From Hydnum rufescens UP504 (Eukaryota; Basidiomycota; Agaricomycetes; Cantharellales; Hydnaceae): DNA of 64,000 nt. Positions within the stretch are counted from its first letter, which is position 1. Each line of letters begins with the position of its first letter. Positions 1-12,633 of this stretch are shown here, one piece after another. The notes below the pieces were generated by a model. It worked only from the letters and a program-made list of their open reading frames with translations. It searched no databases and was not told the DNA's origin. The stretch is taken from assembly GCA_014904985.1 (NCBI GenBank), contig MU128922.1:258249-322248 (forward strand). Reading direction: 5' to 3'. A program made the position numbers and the translations under genes.

Positions 1-138
1 CATTTCAACAGATGTGCTCATCTTCATTTATATGCATCAAAAGTGAAAGGCATGTCACACACGAAATGCATGATTTCAATATGTGAACAGTATTTTAAAC
101 AAACATATTTTTTACATATTTCTAACCAGTGGTGTACC

Positions 139-1435
139 ATGTCTGCCAAACACCACTCAGATATCAAGAAGGTTGCAACCCTGGAGGAGTTGGGCTGCAT
201 TGTCAGGGTCTCATCCTCCACCTTGGAGTGGCACCAATGCCTCTGTGCTATTGGGGTTGAATCCAGAGGTTCATCACCTTTCCTCCAGAAGCTGGCATGC
301 TCACTCACCACCCACCCCCATAGGAATCCATCCAATAGCCATGGAGGACTGGACAGACAGGCAGTACAACAGGATCCTCTTCCTGTGGCTTTCCATGAGC
401 TTCAATCTCTTAACGTATGTTTGCAATTGCTTTCGATCATGGCCACTGTTCTTACCAAGACTGCCATGGCAGCTTTTCCACAGGCACTCTAGGACCTATT
501 GCCTTAGGTCTCAGCATCAGAGATAGTTGCCTGGTCATCCTGTTCTTTAATGTGCTCTGCTATATTCCTCTGGCCTATTTGTTAGTGACAGATTCCATCA
601 CTTCCATCACCCATTATTGACTATCGCATTCCAGCTGCACATGGGGACTGAAGATGGGAATGTGCCAAATGATACAGGCCTGTTTTAGCTTTGGGTATGT
701 GCAATATGTGCCTCTTCCCAATCTTAGTCTCCCATCCTGACCTCCCTCCATCAGAAAATTTGGTGTCCTCCTCCCTGTCATCCTCAATCTTATTGGGATG
801 ATAGGCTTCTGCATTTTGTCATGTATTCTTAGTGGGCAGACACTGACTGCAGTTTCCGGTTATCATCTCCCCTGGAGGCAAGGAATCCTGTCATTGATGT
901 TATGTGCCCTGACCCTTGAATCTTCTCTGCAGTATTGGGGTTGTGATTATTTCAGTTGTCTCCCTAGTTGTCTCATTCATGGGGTACACTGTCTTGCATT
1001 GGTTGGTCCACATGCCATAGTCCACTCAAATCCCCATTGAATCCTTTGGTATCATCTCTAGGTACATACACTGGTCATGGGCACCTGTAGTCATTGTAGT
1101 TTTGGTTGCCCTTGGAATCAGTGGGAAACTCAGTAACCCCACACCTGTAGCGCCAGCCACAGCTCAGGCCATGCTGTCTTTTGGCTCTGCTATAGCTGGG
1201 TTTGTTCTCACCTGGTCACCATTAAGTTCAGATTTTACTTGTTACATGTGCCCAGAGGCTCCCAGGCAGGTCTTAATTTCTCAGCTGACTTGTCTCTATT
1301 CTCGCTCATAATTGCACAGCAGTTGTTGTATTTTCATTTACTCTTGTGTCAGGCTACTGTTCCTGCTGGTAAGGGTGTTCATACTTACATTGGAAATGGA
1401 TACTCATATTCTCTCCCCCCACCTAGGTTACCCTG
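139..1435 (+). pseudogene. NCS1 purine/cytosine permease, 5' part (split by Copia)
   Basis: This is the N-terminal half of a nucleobase:cation symporter-1 (FCY2-like), a plasma-membrane importer of purines and cytosine. The start is read at 139 (MSAKHHSDIKKVATLEELG), followed by TLEWHQ, typical of the family's cytosolic N-terminus. Fragments in shifting frames then give STGTLGPIALGLSIRDS, GFCILSCILSGQTLTAVSG, NPTPVAPATAQAMLSFGSA and TWSPLSSDFTCYM, which are family transmembrane segments in the right order. The frame is broken many times; some breaks are introns and others are indels or stops. The sequence stops at the target duplication CCCTG (1431-1435) where a Copia LTR begins, and resumes at 21607. 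The family assignment is firm. The exact exons are not. Confidence 0.8.
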
Positions 1436-1846
1436 TGTTGGAGTGAGGAATTGCAGAAATGACTGGGTGTGCTGATGGAGACAAGCGTGACCCTGCAAGG
1501 CTATGCTGATGGCTTTGCCAATTGTTATTCACAAATCTACTGTTTGGATCTTATAGCTAGGTTTCACCAGTGGTCTTTTACCCCTTTGTTTTCTTGCCAC
1601 CATCATTGACAATTGGACTTTTACTTCATGTTTTACCCCATTTTATGTGTTTCCGTGCCTCCTGTAAATACTATAAAAGATGGGCTTTGACCCTCAAAAT
1701 CCCAAGGACTTTTCTCTGTGTGTGTTCTTCCTGTCACCTGCTTGATTCACCTGGGCAACTCAAGTCTCACCAGTCTACCAAATTCATCCTCACCTGCTTA
1801 GTAATCAGGGGGAGTTCTTCTTGCACGAATACCATAACTCTCACTA
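1436..1846 (+). repeat. Copia 5' LTR
   Basis: This 411-bp LTR begins TGTTGGAGTGAGG and ends CTCTCACTA. Its partner at 21191-21601 has the same length. The flanking 5-bp duplication CCCTG (1431-1435 and 21602-21606) is perfect. A TATA box (TATAAAA, 1672-1678) lies inside and should drive the element's RNA. The two LTRs differ mainly by transitions, for example ATGACTGGGTGTGCTG here against ACAACCAGGCATGCTG there, so the insertion is not recent. Confidence 0.9.
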
Positions 1847-1860
1847 GGTTATGGGCCCAT
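1847..1860 (+). promoter_or_regulatory. Copia primer-binding site
   Basis: GGTTATGGGCCCAT directly follows the 5' LTR. It resembles the complement of the initiator-Met tRNA anticodon stem-loop (GGGTTATGAGCCC), which would mean priming by an internal or half tRNA, as known for Drosophila copia and Ty5. The position is seen in the sequence; the primer identity is inferred. Confidence 0.5.
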
Positions 1861-1921
1861 CACTGCTCTCTTAAAGAAACACATTTACCCCCTATTTTTC
1901 CCACAACTAGAAAAGATCACT

Positions 1922-4900
1922 ATGAGCAACAAATTCAAGATTTGGGTTATGAAATTGGCAGCAGATGGTATGAACTGGGTCACATACTGCGACCAGATTA
2001 TGTGGGCCCTCAATGCGAAAGGGCTCCTTGAGCACCTTATGAGTGATGTGATTACATTAGACTATAGCACTGCTGGTAGAGTCAATGGACTTATGCTGGA
2101 GGCTCAATGGAAGAAGGACAAGGCCATGGTTAAACAACTTGTGGCTGGCTCAGTCCCCAATATGGTATTCAGCCAGATTAAGGCTAGACTCAATGCCAAG
2201 GAGGTCTGGGATCAGCTCTGGGCTTTATATGAAGGACAGTCAAAATTAATTTTGGTCGACTTATGAAAGCAATTACAGAATACTTGCTGCAGTGTGGATG
2301 ATGATGTCCATGCACACTTCAACAAATTGGCCGATCTTAAAGAGCAGTTGGCAGCCATGGGTGCCACTATTCTGGATGAAGAATATGGAAACATTCTATT
2401 GGGATCACTCCCTGACTCATATGATAATATGATAAATTCGATTATGGCCACTGCGGATCTCAGTGGCAAGTCTATTATGCTGACTCTGGTAATCCACCTT
2501 GTGACAGATGAGTATGACTGGTGAACCCTGAAGAAGGGGAAGTCCAAATCGAATAACAATGAGGCCTTCCATGCCAACAGGCAAAGGAAGAGCAAGAAGG
2601 ATGTTGAGTGCTTCAATTGCCACTGAAAGGGACACTTCAAAGTGGACTGTTGGGAAAAAGGGGGAGGAAAGGAAGGGCAGGGACCACATGGATCACCAAG
2701 CTCTAGGACTGGTGCTAAGGAAAGCACCTCTGCAGCTGCACATGCTGACGTTGAGGCATGGGCTACAATTGGGGCCATTGTGCCACAGTCAGATGTCACA
2801 GCCATAACAAACAAACAGATGAAATCTCCTGCCTATGCTGAAATATATGATTCAGGGGCCACACAACACATGTCACCATATAAGGAGAAATTCATTAATT
2901 ACCATCCCATCAACCCTCACCCAATCCTTGCAGCTAACAACCAAGTATTCCATGCTATTGGTGCTGGCAACTTAAAGATTCAAGTGCCAAATGATGGGAA
3001 ATTCACCCCAGTCATCTTGCATGATGCCCTCCATGCTCCAGAACTCAGATTAATGGTCATCTCAATAAACCAGATTATGAAGGCAGGCCACAAAGTTCTC
3101 TTTGATGGAAACTTGTGCAAAATAAAAAATCCCAAGGGAATCATCATTGGAAATGTCCCAGTGGGTGACAACAGTTTATACAAAGTTGAACATGCTAATG
3201 CAGCAACTGTCATTGCACACGAGACAGTGAAACTCTTGGAACTCCACAAGTGGCTGGCCCATATCTGTCGACACAATACACATGCTTGTCAAAAACAATG
3301 TTATGAGGGTGTCAAATTAATTGATGATGTCAAAGACTTCTCTTGTGATTCTTGTGAGTACGCCAAGGCCACATGGAAGGCCATCAAGAAAGAGCGGACA
3401 GCCCCACTTGCCTCCTCATTCAGTGAGGAAATTCATACAGACATTTGGGGGCCATCACCCCTAAATTCCTTAGGCAGGTGCTCATATTACATCATGTTTA
3501 CAGATGACACCATGAGATATATGAAGCTTCAACTATTATGTACAAAGGATGAGGCACTCAATGCCTACAAAGACTTCACAGCTTGGGTGAAGATGCAGCT
3601 GGAGTCCAAATTAAACAGCTTTGATCTGACCATGGAGGTGAATACACAAGTCATGCATTCATGAAATTTCTAGGGATCAGGGCACAGAGCGCTGATTAAC
3701 CACCCATGATACCCCCCAGCACAACAGAGTTGCCGAATCACTGAATCAGCAGATTCTTGAATGAACTTGCACTATGTTACATCAATCCCAATTGCCAAAA
3801 AATCTCTGGGGCAAGGCTGTGAATTGGGCCATCTGGGTCAAAAACCATACCTCTATGTGTGTCTTAGGCCACATGACACCACTTGAATGGCTTACAAAGG
3901 AAAAGCCGAACCTCGCGAATGTCCCTATTTGGGGCCAATGAGTCTGGGTTCATAATGACTCCAGATCAAAACTCAATGAACATGTGAATGAGGCCTTCTG
4001 GGTGGGCTATGATAACGATAGCCCACATGCTCATAGGGTTTACTGGAAGGGAAGGAACAAAATTTCCATTGAACATAGTGTCAAATTCATCACCTCAACA
4101 ATTGACATTTCCCTCAACCCACCAGTTACAAGCTTGAGGCCATGGATAGATTCCCTGCCAACCAACAACAGTTCCTCAGGCCCTGAAGACTCAGACAACA
4201 ACAAAAGTATAAAGTCTGGGCCAACTACACCTGTTCAACCACCCCATCCCCTCAAAATTCCTCCCACCCTGAAAAAGGCTCAACCTACTGAACCTGAACA
4301 ACATTCTACATGTGCCTCGAAACCCTCCCAATACATACAATGCCTCACACAAGGTGAAGGCACAGTGCATGGATATATGCACAAACCTGACTCTCAGATC
4401 CCCGGTGTCAGGGGAGTGGTGATAATATTGGCAAGAATTCTATTTCTCTTGTAAATGACACCATCTATCACATAGAACTTGATGATGTGGTTTTTGTGAC
4501 AATCCAAGACATTGATGGAGATCTGAAATCCCTGGAAGAGGCCAAGTCATGAACAGATTGGCCATGATGGAAACAAGCTATAGATATCAAGCTCAAGACC
4601 ATTGAAGATGCTGGAACTTGGGAAGAAGTTCCAAGGCCACCAGACAAAAATATTGTTGATTGGAAACTTGTCTTCAAAATCAAGCAAAAGGCAGATGGGA
4701 CCATTCTTAAATACAAGGCATGTTTAGTTGCCTGTGGTTTTACCCAAATTTATGGTGTTGACTACTATGAAACCTATTCCCCCATTGCGCAACTTGCAAG
4801 TTTTCAAACAATTATCACACTTGCTGCATGAAACGATTGGGATATCGACTCTTTTGATTTCAATGGCACATACCTCAATGGTGAACTCAACAAAAACAAA

Positions 4901-5244
4901 GAAATCTATATGCAGTTTCCCCCTGAGTACAAACCCCAAGGGAAAGATATGATTCTGCGACTGTGGAAGACCTTGTATGGTCTCAAACAGGCTGGGCGAC
5001 ACTGGTATGACTCCCTTTCACATGCCCTTAATGATCTTGGTTTCAGGGCTAGCCATGCTGACCCAGGTGTGTTCCATACCCAAGTGAATGGGGAGGAGCT
5101 TATTCTTGCAATCCATGTGGACATTGCACATTTACAGGCCCATCAAGGGCATTACTTGACGAATACAAGCAGAAGATTGATGACAAATACCCAATTACTG
5201 ACTTAGGGCCACTTCACTGGCTACTCGGCATTAAAATTGAATGG
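1922..5244 (+). pseudogene. Ty1/Copia gag-pol (decayed, 3' part lost)
   Basis: The domains are in Copia order. Gag runs from ATG 1922 to about 2530. A CCHC zinc knuckle (CFNCH..GH....C) lies at 2608-2649. The aspartic protease motif DSGA is at 2849-2860. The integrase HHCC finger lies around 3240-3360, followed by the catalytic core (HTDIWGPS; HNRVAES about 3725). Reverse transcriptase follows from about 4600 (LYGLKQAGRHWYDSL), with the YVDD box degenerate as HVDI. The polyprotein is broken by a frameshift near 2265 and by in-frame TGA codons at 2624, 3762, 3939 and 4829, where conserved Arg codons would be CGA. It ends at GIKIEW, where a Gypsy LTR starts at 5245. The rest of RT and most of RNase H are absent; only the tail reappears at 21009. 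Confidence 0.88.
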
Positions 5245-6623
5245 TGTTGGAGGGATAAATCCCTACACCATAGAATCCTCATTTGAGGCCCATTTTCCTT
5301 ATGAACGAAACAATTACATGTCATTGTGCTCATTTAAATTTATCATCATTTGTTTAATCAAGAAATCAATTGGATTCCCATCCCTTTCCAACTCATAATA
5401 TTGCCTCATTCCTTTACCATGTCCACCAGTCAATTTATTGACTATCCATTGGACTTCAACACTCCTGGTCAAAAAGGGCAGTTTATGCCCTACAACAAGT
5501 CCATTTTCTTTGGACAAGGTAATTCAACTTGCCATTCTTCCTCAAGACTGTATGGCTTGTCTGTTCTTCCAAGCCATCCTACTGCCTTAAGGGTGACGAA
5601 TTGTGATTATGTAATGATGTGGACCAGGCCTAGTTCCGATTCTGGACTTGCAGATCCATCACATGATCCAGATAGGGGTTGCACTACTCTAAAGGAGTAT
5701 TTTTCGAATTTCTCCATCATTTTTGATCTGATTGACTCAAAATAACTGCGCCCAGAAAGATACAAATCGTACCTATTGAATGGTACCAAACACGAAATGA
5801 ACAAATCAAAAACACGGTCCCTGTCACAGTATCTTGCCATGATTCATACTCTGAAGAAGTATTTCTTGATTTTCAAAGCCAATTCTTATTGGATTCATTC
5901 ATGAGTACCACTCCCTGAAATCTGTTAAAAATGCGCATCGAATGGTACCAAGGAAAAAACGAGCGGACCCGAACTCCATTTTTCACAAGACAACTCCCTC
6001 CCCATGACTCCCCCTTTGCTCCACCATTCAAAATAGTGAATTACTTCCAGCCCTCTTATGTCCGATGGAGAAGACCCTCAGGGAAACCTATTCCACTTTT
6101 CCTTAAGGGAACTTGTCCAGGTTGAAGGAGGAATAGCATGTAATGTGTCAATCTCCCCTTTTATCTTTAAATTGGAATATCTCCATCAGTTTTGAAGATT
6201 TTAACTTGATTTCTTTTTCTCTGTGTGTCCCTTAAGTACGACTTTTTCACTTTCTATTGAGTCGAAGTCTGGATTGTATATTAGGTGCAGCTAGCATACA
6301 AATTCAGTAGTTCTCCCCCTCCCTCCAGTTTGAAGCTCCTTGAACAGCTGCTGGTCCCTGGGTGATTTCTCACTACAAAAAGCGAATTATAACTACACTT
6401 TGACTAAGGTCTCAAGAAGAGATTCTTAGGGTGTGGTAATTTGACTGAAACACACATTCTCACTTAATTGCTTGGGCTTTGTTGGCTCACTGCAATTCCC
6501 CTGTTCAAAAGACCTTCCCCCACTCAGACCTGAACATCCAGATTAGATCTGTGATCCCCTCTTTCATCCCCGGCTCAACATCATGGACAGTAGTTGGATT
6601 GGTTTATAACCATCCTGCTTACA
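5245..6623 (+). repeat. Gypsy-1 5' LTR
   Basis: This 1379-bp LTR starts TGTTGGAGGGATAAATCCC and ends CATCCTGCTTACA. It pairs with 19627-21008, and a third copy in reverse orientation lies at 46329-47711. It interrupts the Copia RT. The flanks of the pair (AATGG on the left, CTGGA on the right) do not form a target duplication, so sequence was lost after insertion. Short open frames in it are not convincing genes. Confidence 0.88.
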
Positions 6624-6708
6624 AATTGGTGGTCCTTACAGGGGATCACAAGTATCTCAATTCAGACCCCTATTACCAACACTTGCAACAATTTCTCACA
6701 TCTCAACA

Positions 6709-7160
6709 ATGTCTTCACCAACATTTACTCATATGCCTGGACCCCATTCCAGAGATGCCCCCAGATTTACTGGGAAATGGATTCTACATTTCCTTGCGGA
6801 ATATGAATTCTGTACGTCCGCAGCAGGCCTTACACCAGCCCAGATGGTCTGCCAAATCACTCATTACTGCGACACAAAGTCTGAGCGATTCATTGAAACG
6901 CTCGATGAGTACTCGGGCGATGATTGGGCAGATTTTAAGACTCAATTACTCAAGTACTATCCATCTGAAGAGGAAAAACCATATTACAAGATCGATCACC
7001 TCATCAAACTAGCTAGGAGGAGTTGTAATTTAACGTCTATCCAAAAGTTTGATGAATATATCCGCGAGTTTAAAGTTATTGCAAAGGTGCTTGAAGATTG
7101 CCAGTCTCTATCTGAGACTGATAAACACGACTATTTTTGGAGAGGTCTGAAGCCTCGTAC
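6709..7160 (+). pseudogene. Gypsy-1 gag, N-terminal part
   Basis: The open frame starts at ATG 6709, about 85 bp after the LTR, and encodes a retrotransposon-type Gag capsid region. It includes FTGKWILHFLAEYE and, at its end, DYFWRGLKPRTVRV. An insertion at 7161 breaks it; Gag resumes after 7964. No stop is seen before the break. Confidence 0.75.
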
Positions 7161-7964
7161 TGTCAGGGTGACACTGCCATTGAAGCCACAAACAGAAAGA
7201 GGAAAGAGATTAATTAACCACACGCTATCACAGTGGGAATCCTGAGTATACACCACACAACAAGGGACACACAAGTCTCGCACCTATCACAGTGGGAATC
7301 CTGAGAGATTGAAACTGGTGATCCCCCAACTGCAAAGGGCTATAAATACTATTTCCTGCACACAGCCTCCAGCCTTCCAGAGCCTTCCGCCATCTTCCAT
7401 AACCTTCCAGATCCTCCTAGAATGCTGGCTCCACAGCCCATCAGTCAGCCTCCACAGCCACCATCACTAAGCCTCACTAAGCTGACGCAGCTGTGTTACA
7501 AATCCTGTGTGCACCTCCACATGGCTATGCCCCAACTTCCATATGTATCCCCCTTAGCATATGTACTTCCAAGGCAGTGTATGCCTGGGTACTCCAAAGG
7601 TGTCCAAAGTGTCAAAGGACCGTAATGATGTGGATGGAGTATGGATTGGGACAGGTGATGTGGATTCAGGGACTGGGGGTAGAGGAGGAGGAGGGGGAGT
7701 CTGGATTGGCAACTCCATGGACTCACATGGGGAACAAGGGAACGACAGGTGCTGACAAGGGTGCCAATGCTGCCACTGGTTGACTACCCAGCCCATAGCC
7801 TGCTGGCCGAGGCCTGATAGAGTGAGGGCAATAATAATAAGAGAAATGCCAATAATGGCAAGGATGACAATAACCCCCATAGTGAATGGAGGGAGAGAGG
7901 AGACAAGAGCATTTGAGGAAGTAGGTGCCATATGATAGAGTCGATGAAGAATGATACTCTGACA
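7161..7964 (+). mobile_element. Solo-LTR-like insertion in Gypsy-1 gag
   Basis: This stretch of about 804 bp begins TGTCAGGGTGACAC, ends in GACA, and interrupts a Gag reading frame that is readable on both sides. It has a TATA box (TATAAAT, 7341-7347) followed by a pyrimidine-rich CCTTCCAG-repeat leader, as in an LTR. The flanks (CGTAC and GGTAA) are only a partial match, so a target duplication is not proven. Open frames on either strand (for example minus 7554-7931, Leu/Ile-rich) match nothing I know and are probably chance. Confidence 0.5.
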
Positions 7965-9660
7965 GGTAAGTCCTTAGGTGGAAGCAAATGTCAATTTGAT
8001 CCTGACACATACCTTTCGCGAAAATGTTGCTAATGTCCTCATGAATCTTGAATTATGGATGGACTTGATGAAACCCCCGCCTATGAATGAGGTTATTAGT
8101 ACTGTGAAAACTCGTCTCAAATGAGACCTTTACCGAGTTGTTGATGATGATGAAAGCCTGGAGGTCTTGAGCGAGACAGGCATACCAAGTTCATCGGATT
8201 CGGACGAAGAGTCCTCGATTTCAGATTCGGATGTCGAGAAAGATACTAGTTGTCCTAAGTCTAAGAAACACCACATTAGACTTCAACCGAAGGCAAAGAA
8301 AGATGAACCTACTGTGAAACTCCAACAGGAACCTAAGCCCCAGGTGCAGGAGCCCGGGGACTCGTCTAAGTCGAATATCAATGACCTTGTTGATAAGATA
8401 GGCTGGTTGATGATCGCAATAGAGGCTGATAGGTCAACAAAGAGACCTCCTAAGCCTTCTGGATCATCAATATGGTGTTTCATGTGCACGGAAGACAGGC
8501 ACTCACTGAGAGACTGCCTGGAAACCAAGGCCTTTATCGTGAAGAAAATCTTGAAGTTTTCGCATGAAGGTCATCTTGTGAAGTTTGATGGATCAGATTT
8601 GCCTCAAGGTGACATAAATAATGGAGGTGTCACTCATGTCCTACAGGAACAGATAGCAAACATGTCAAATGTTGAAGTGGATAGCTTACCAAAGTACAAC
8701 TTCTTCAACCACAAGTTCACAACATTTGGGGAATACAAGTATGATGTTTTCCCAGCTGAGCAAGCCCAAAACCAAGGCCAGAAGCAAAGCGAACCGTACG
8801 ATAAGGAAGATCTGAAGGGTAAGAGACCCGAGCAATCTGAATGACCCAATAGGGCCTATGTGGAAGTCCCTAGTAAATATGCAAGTCAGCAAAAGACTTC
8901 GTTGCCACAAGATAAGACACCTAGCTCGTCCAAACGCGATGCCCATGCATCGGATGAACAGAAAGGTTTACCTGAGTCTGTCAAGCAGCCCGTAACCATC
9001 TTGAAGCAGGATAAGGCTCTTCCTGACGAAGATGTTGTGATGGGTGATGGGACACCGACTAGTCCTCATGTCCACAACCCGCTGGGTACAGATTTGCACA
9101 AGGAAAAAGAGCCTAAGTCAAAAAGAAAGGTTAGGCCCACACTAGAGGATGTCACAGTCCGTGAAAAGGATGACTTACTGAAGAAGCGAGCTTTGCCCGC
9201 ATACCAATTCGCCAGCAAGTTACAAGAAGCTGTTCATGTTGAAGATCTGTTCAAGTCCTTGATGGAGAAACAAGTATCCGTTAGGCTCAGTGATGTCCTT
9301 GGGTCTTCCTTTGAGCTGTGTAGGTGGTTGCAGATTGCTACTAAAACCCAGAGGGTGCCAGTCGTGGCAGAGAATCCACAAGTCAAGAACATTGAGGTTT
9401 TGATTAGCTCAGCGGAGTATGGAATCAAACCGCTTGATGCCAAAAAGGGACCTAAGCGCCCATATGTCAATCGTCCTCCAAAAGACATACGTACTATTGG
9501 TTTAATCCAAGTTGACTCCAATGATGAAACATCAGATGAATACCTTTCTGATGATACCGAATATACATCGAATACCGATGAACAAGCTGAAGAATATTAT
9601 AAATGTCAGCTTGAAATTGAACATGACCATGTCTTCAATATGAAAATTTGGATTATTCAT
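7965..9660 (+). pseudogene. Gypsy-1 gag, C-terminal part with zinc knuckle
   Basis: Gag continues with NLELWMDL, acidic Ser/Asp/Glu linkers, and a CCHC knuckle CFMCTEDRHSLRDC at 8476-8517, which binds nucleic acid in Gag proteins. A long Lys/Glu-rich segment runs on to about 9660. The frame carries TGA stops (about 8122 and 8842) at positions that look like former CGA Arg codons. Confidence 0.75.
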
Positions 9661-9671
9661 TTAGCCCATCC

Positions 9672-10749
9672 TTTTTGGCTATGGTAATGGCTAAAATCCA
9701 AGGCACAATTATGGGTCAATCCTGTACAATGTTAATCGATAATGGAAGCGAATTGAACATGATGGGACAGGCGACTCAGGTCAAATTGGAGCTCCTGATG
9801 GATCCTTCAGGAAAGGACTGGCACCTGTGCAGAGTTTCTGGCCACCAAGTAAATCTTGTTGGGCTTTGTCACAATGTTCCAGTACACGTTGGAGGAGTTC
9901 CACTCCATCACAATTTCTTTATAATGCCCGATGACATTGGGTCCAAAGAAGTAATTCTAGGACAACCTTGGTTATTCTTGTACTCAGCCAGAATTGATTA
10001 CACTCACGGTTCTGGGATGAATCTCCAAATATGGCAAGACGGAGATTGAGACACCGGACATTCCGTTAAAGTAACGTTGCCAATAATGTCGGCACCTAGG
10101 AATGTCCTTCCTATTGAATTAGTCAAATGTCGTGTGAAGTCCGCTTCAAACAGCTGTTCTGCTGAAGTGGAAACCTTGGAAGAAATTCCGGAATTTCCTA
10201 CAAATATATCTTCAATTCTGTCGGACATGGGAGGCAACCATGATCCGGATATTCTTAATCAAGCTTTACACTCACCTGTCATTCTTGACGCTCTGCGAAC
10301 AGCATATCATGTTCAAAACTTGATCCAGGACAACCAATTGGAGGCTCAATTAATGAAAGCTCTTATAAATAATGGTCTTTCATTTGCCTGTACAATAGGT
10401 CCGGCTGAGGAGATCACAAGATATATCATGGGCAACTGGAAATACAAACCTGTTGGAAGAAAGTTCATCCAGTAGCATCGTATAATCCAGATTTTTGTGC
10501 CTTAGTCTTCAATCCATTGAAACTCGGGGAATTTCCATCCCTGCCAATGAATCCTGTCAAGCTAGAGGATATTCAATATATGGAATGAATAACAAGGGAA
10601 CATCTGACCTATATTTTGGACAAGATTCCTATGGGTTTCCTAACCAAACTGGAAACTGAGCTTATTGCTCACTTGATCATAACACATGGTGATGCCTTTG
10701 CATTTGAAGAACATGAAAGAGGAACCTTTAATATGGAATATTTTCCTCC
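9672..10749 (+). pseudogene. Gypsy-1 protease and pre-RT segment
   Basis: The retroviral-type aspartic protease motif DNGSEL lies at 9739-9756 (usual form DSGSEL), followed by the second conserved motif EVILGQPWL (about 9948). Downstream comes the linker leading into reverse transcriptase, with HERGTFNMEYFPPR at about 10707-10748, usual just before the RT fingers. At 10750 a TIR element interrupts the frame. Scattered stops and frameshifts are present. Confidence 0.75.
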
Positions 10750-10751
10750 TA

Positions 10752-10765
10752 GGGTATTGCACGGG
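10752..10765 (+). repeat. Left TIR of the 10752-14511 element
   Basis: GGGTATTGCACGGG is the exact reverse complement of 14498-14511 and is preceded by TA. Confidence 0.85.
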
Positions 10766-11195
10766 TCCCCATGGGGGAATTTAGGACCTCCTGCTCCACG
10801 GGGTTGAAAACCCGCCCCCGTGACTCATGGGGGTAGAAGCCGCGGGATACATGACGGGGTTGAAAAACCGAGGGAAACCTGCGGGTTTCCCGTGGGACCA
10901 TATCCTCATACTGTATATGGCCCATACAGTATACTGAGGGCCAGAATATTTAATATTTATTTATTTATTGCAACTATATACAATGAGTGTTGCATCAGAT
11001 GTGGGGGCCTTGGCTGTGATCTCATTGGGCGAATTTTCATGCAGGGAAGGACAATGTGTGGCTGTGTGGCTATCGGGCGGGGTTCGTGTGGGTTTTGATG
11101 GGGTGTTCATATTGGGTCACAGGTGGCTGTGTGTTTCGTCTTGTGTGTTCTTGTCGTGGGGTTTTGTGGATTGAGAGGACACTTGAGAGGACACC

Positions 11196-12633
11196 TAGAA
11201 TGATCAAGACATGTTAGTTTAAAGAAAAACAGAAGTAGAGTGCTCAAAGAGCAGCAGTATTGGGCACTGTTGTCACTGAGACACTTACAACGATTACCAC
11301 ACCCACTGTGGCAGGTGTGTGGTACAAGATGAAGTCAATCATCATGTTCAGGGGCCGGGCACTCAAGGCTTGGGCGGCTGCGCATCAAAATTTGTGTTGG
11401 GGACTCATCCATGTCCTCATTGGGCAGGTTTTCGCTTAGGGAAGGGACCTAGAACAACAATAAATAATACATTAGTAAAAAAAAAAAGAAAACAGAGAGG
11501 TGCCAAAAGAGCAGCTTTTGCTGCTCTTTCAGCACTGGTGGGATTAGACGTCCCTGATGTCACCACACACCCGCAGAAGTGGGTGCATGGTACTGTATCT
11601 GATTTGTTGTCGTCTTATAGCTCGCTGATACTTGGAGCTTGGGGATTGGGGTCTGGGTGGCTGCGCACTCCATATTTCGCCATAGGTCTTGTCTCTGCAT
11701 TGATCGGGTGGGGGTTTTGGGGAGGGAGAAAGAACCTAGAATAGTGGATACGTTAGTAAAAAAATAATACAAGCAATGCCAAAAGAGCAGCTGGTGCTGC
11801 TCTTTTGACGTCATGGTACACCCCATATAGAAAATACTCACCTAATATTGCCACACACCCACCGAAGCGGGTGTGTGGCACTGTATTTGAGGCCTTGTTG
11901 TATTGGTGGCAGATAGTCGAGCGTTGGGGTCTTGCATGGCTGTGCACATGCCCGTATTTCACCCCAGTATCATCATCATCAGTTCTGGTGGGTGCTGTTG
12001 CGGGGTTCATGCAGGTCTGTTGATCAAGTGCAATGCAATGACCTAGAATAATAAATACATTAGTAAAAAATGAAAAAAGTCATGCAAAAAGAGCAGCTTG
12101 GGCTGCTCTTTTTGCATGATGGTGTGTGGATTGCATGAAAATAAATAAACTTACCTTAATTACCACACCCACCACAGTGGGTGTGGTACCTCCTTTCGCC
12201 CGGCATAGTTGTTGTTGGGTCTGGCAGGTGCGGGGGGTTCGTGTGGGTATGTCGATCGAGCACGATGCGATGTCCTAGAATAATAAAATACATTAGTAAA
12301 AAATGAAAAAAAAAAAAGTTGTGCAAAGAGAGCAGCTTGGGCTGCTCTTTTTGTGCAACGGCATATGGATTGCATGAAAAATAAATAACCTTACCTTAAT
12401 TGCCATACACCTGCCGCAGCGGGTGTGTGGTACCTCCTTTTCTCTGGTATTGTCATCATCGGTTCTGGCAGGTGCTGGGGTCTGTTGATCGAACGTGATG
12501 CAATGACCTAAAATAATAATACATTAGTAAAAAATTGTGCAAAAAGAGCTGCTTGGGCTGCTCTTTTTGTGTGATGGTGTATGCATTGCATGAAAAATAA
12601 ATAAATAAGCTTACCTTCACAGTCTAGACTCAC
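11196..12633 (-). repeat. Hairpin array I, left half (minus-strand exon/intron units)
   Basis: Six units are read on the minus strand. H1 hairpins (arm AAAAGAGCAGC) start near 11241 (degenerate), 11501, 11778, 12080, 12319 and 12536. H2 hairpins (arm CCACACACCCGC or variants) start near 11296, 11563, 11850, 12163 and 12401. On the minus strand each H2 is followed within about 15 nt by a donor (GTAAG or GTGAG), then H1, then TTACTAATG, then a CTAG acceptor. The first spliced exon after the bromodomain fragment (about 12511 down to 12398) is open in phase. The next one ends at a TAA inside its H2 copy. Confidence 0.75.

Noticed and set aside
7554..7931. Minus-strand membrane-like ORF
   Set aside because: It lies inside a solo-LTR-like insertion and has no start context or family match; likely chance.
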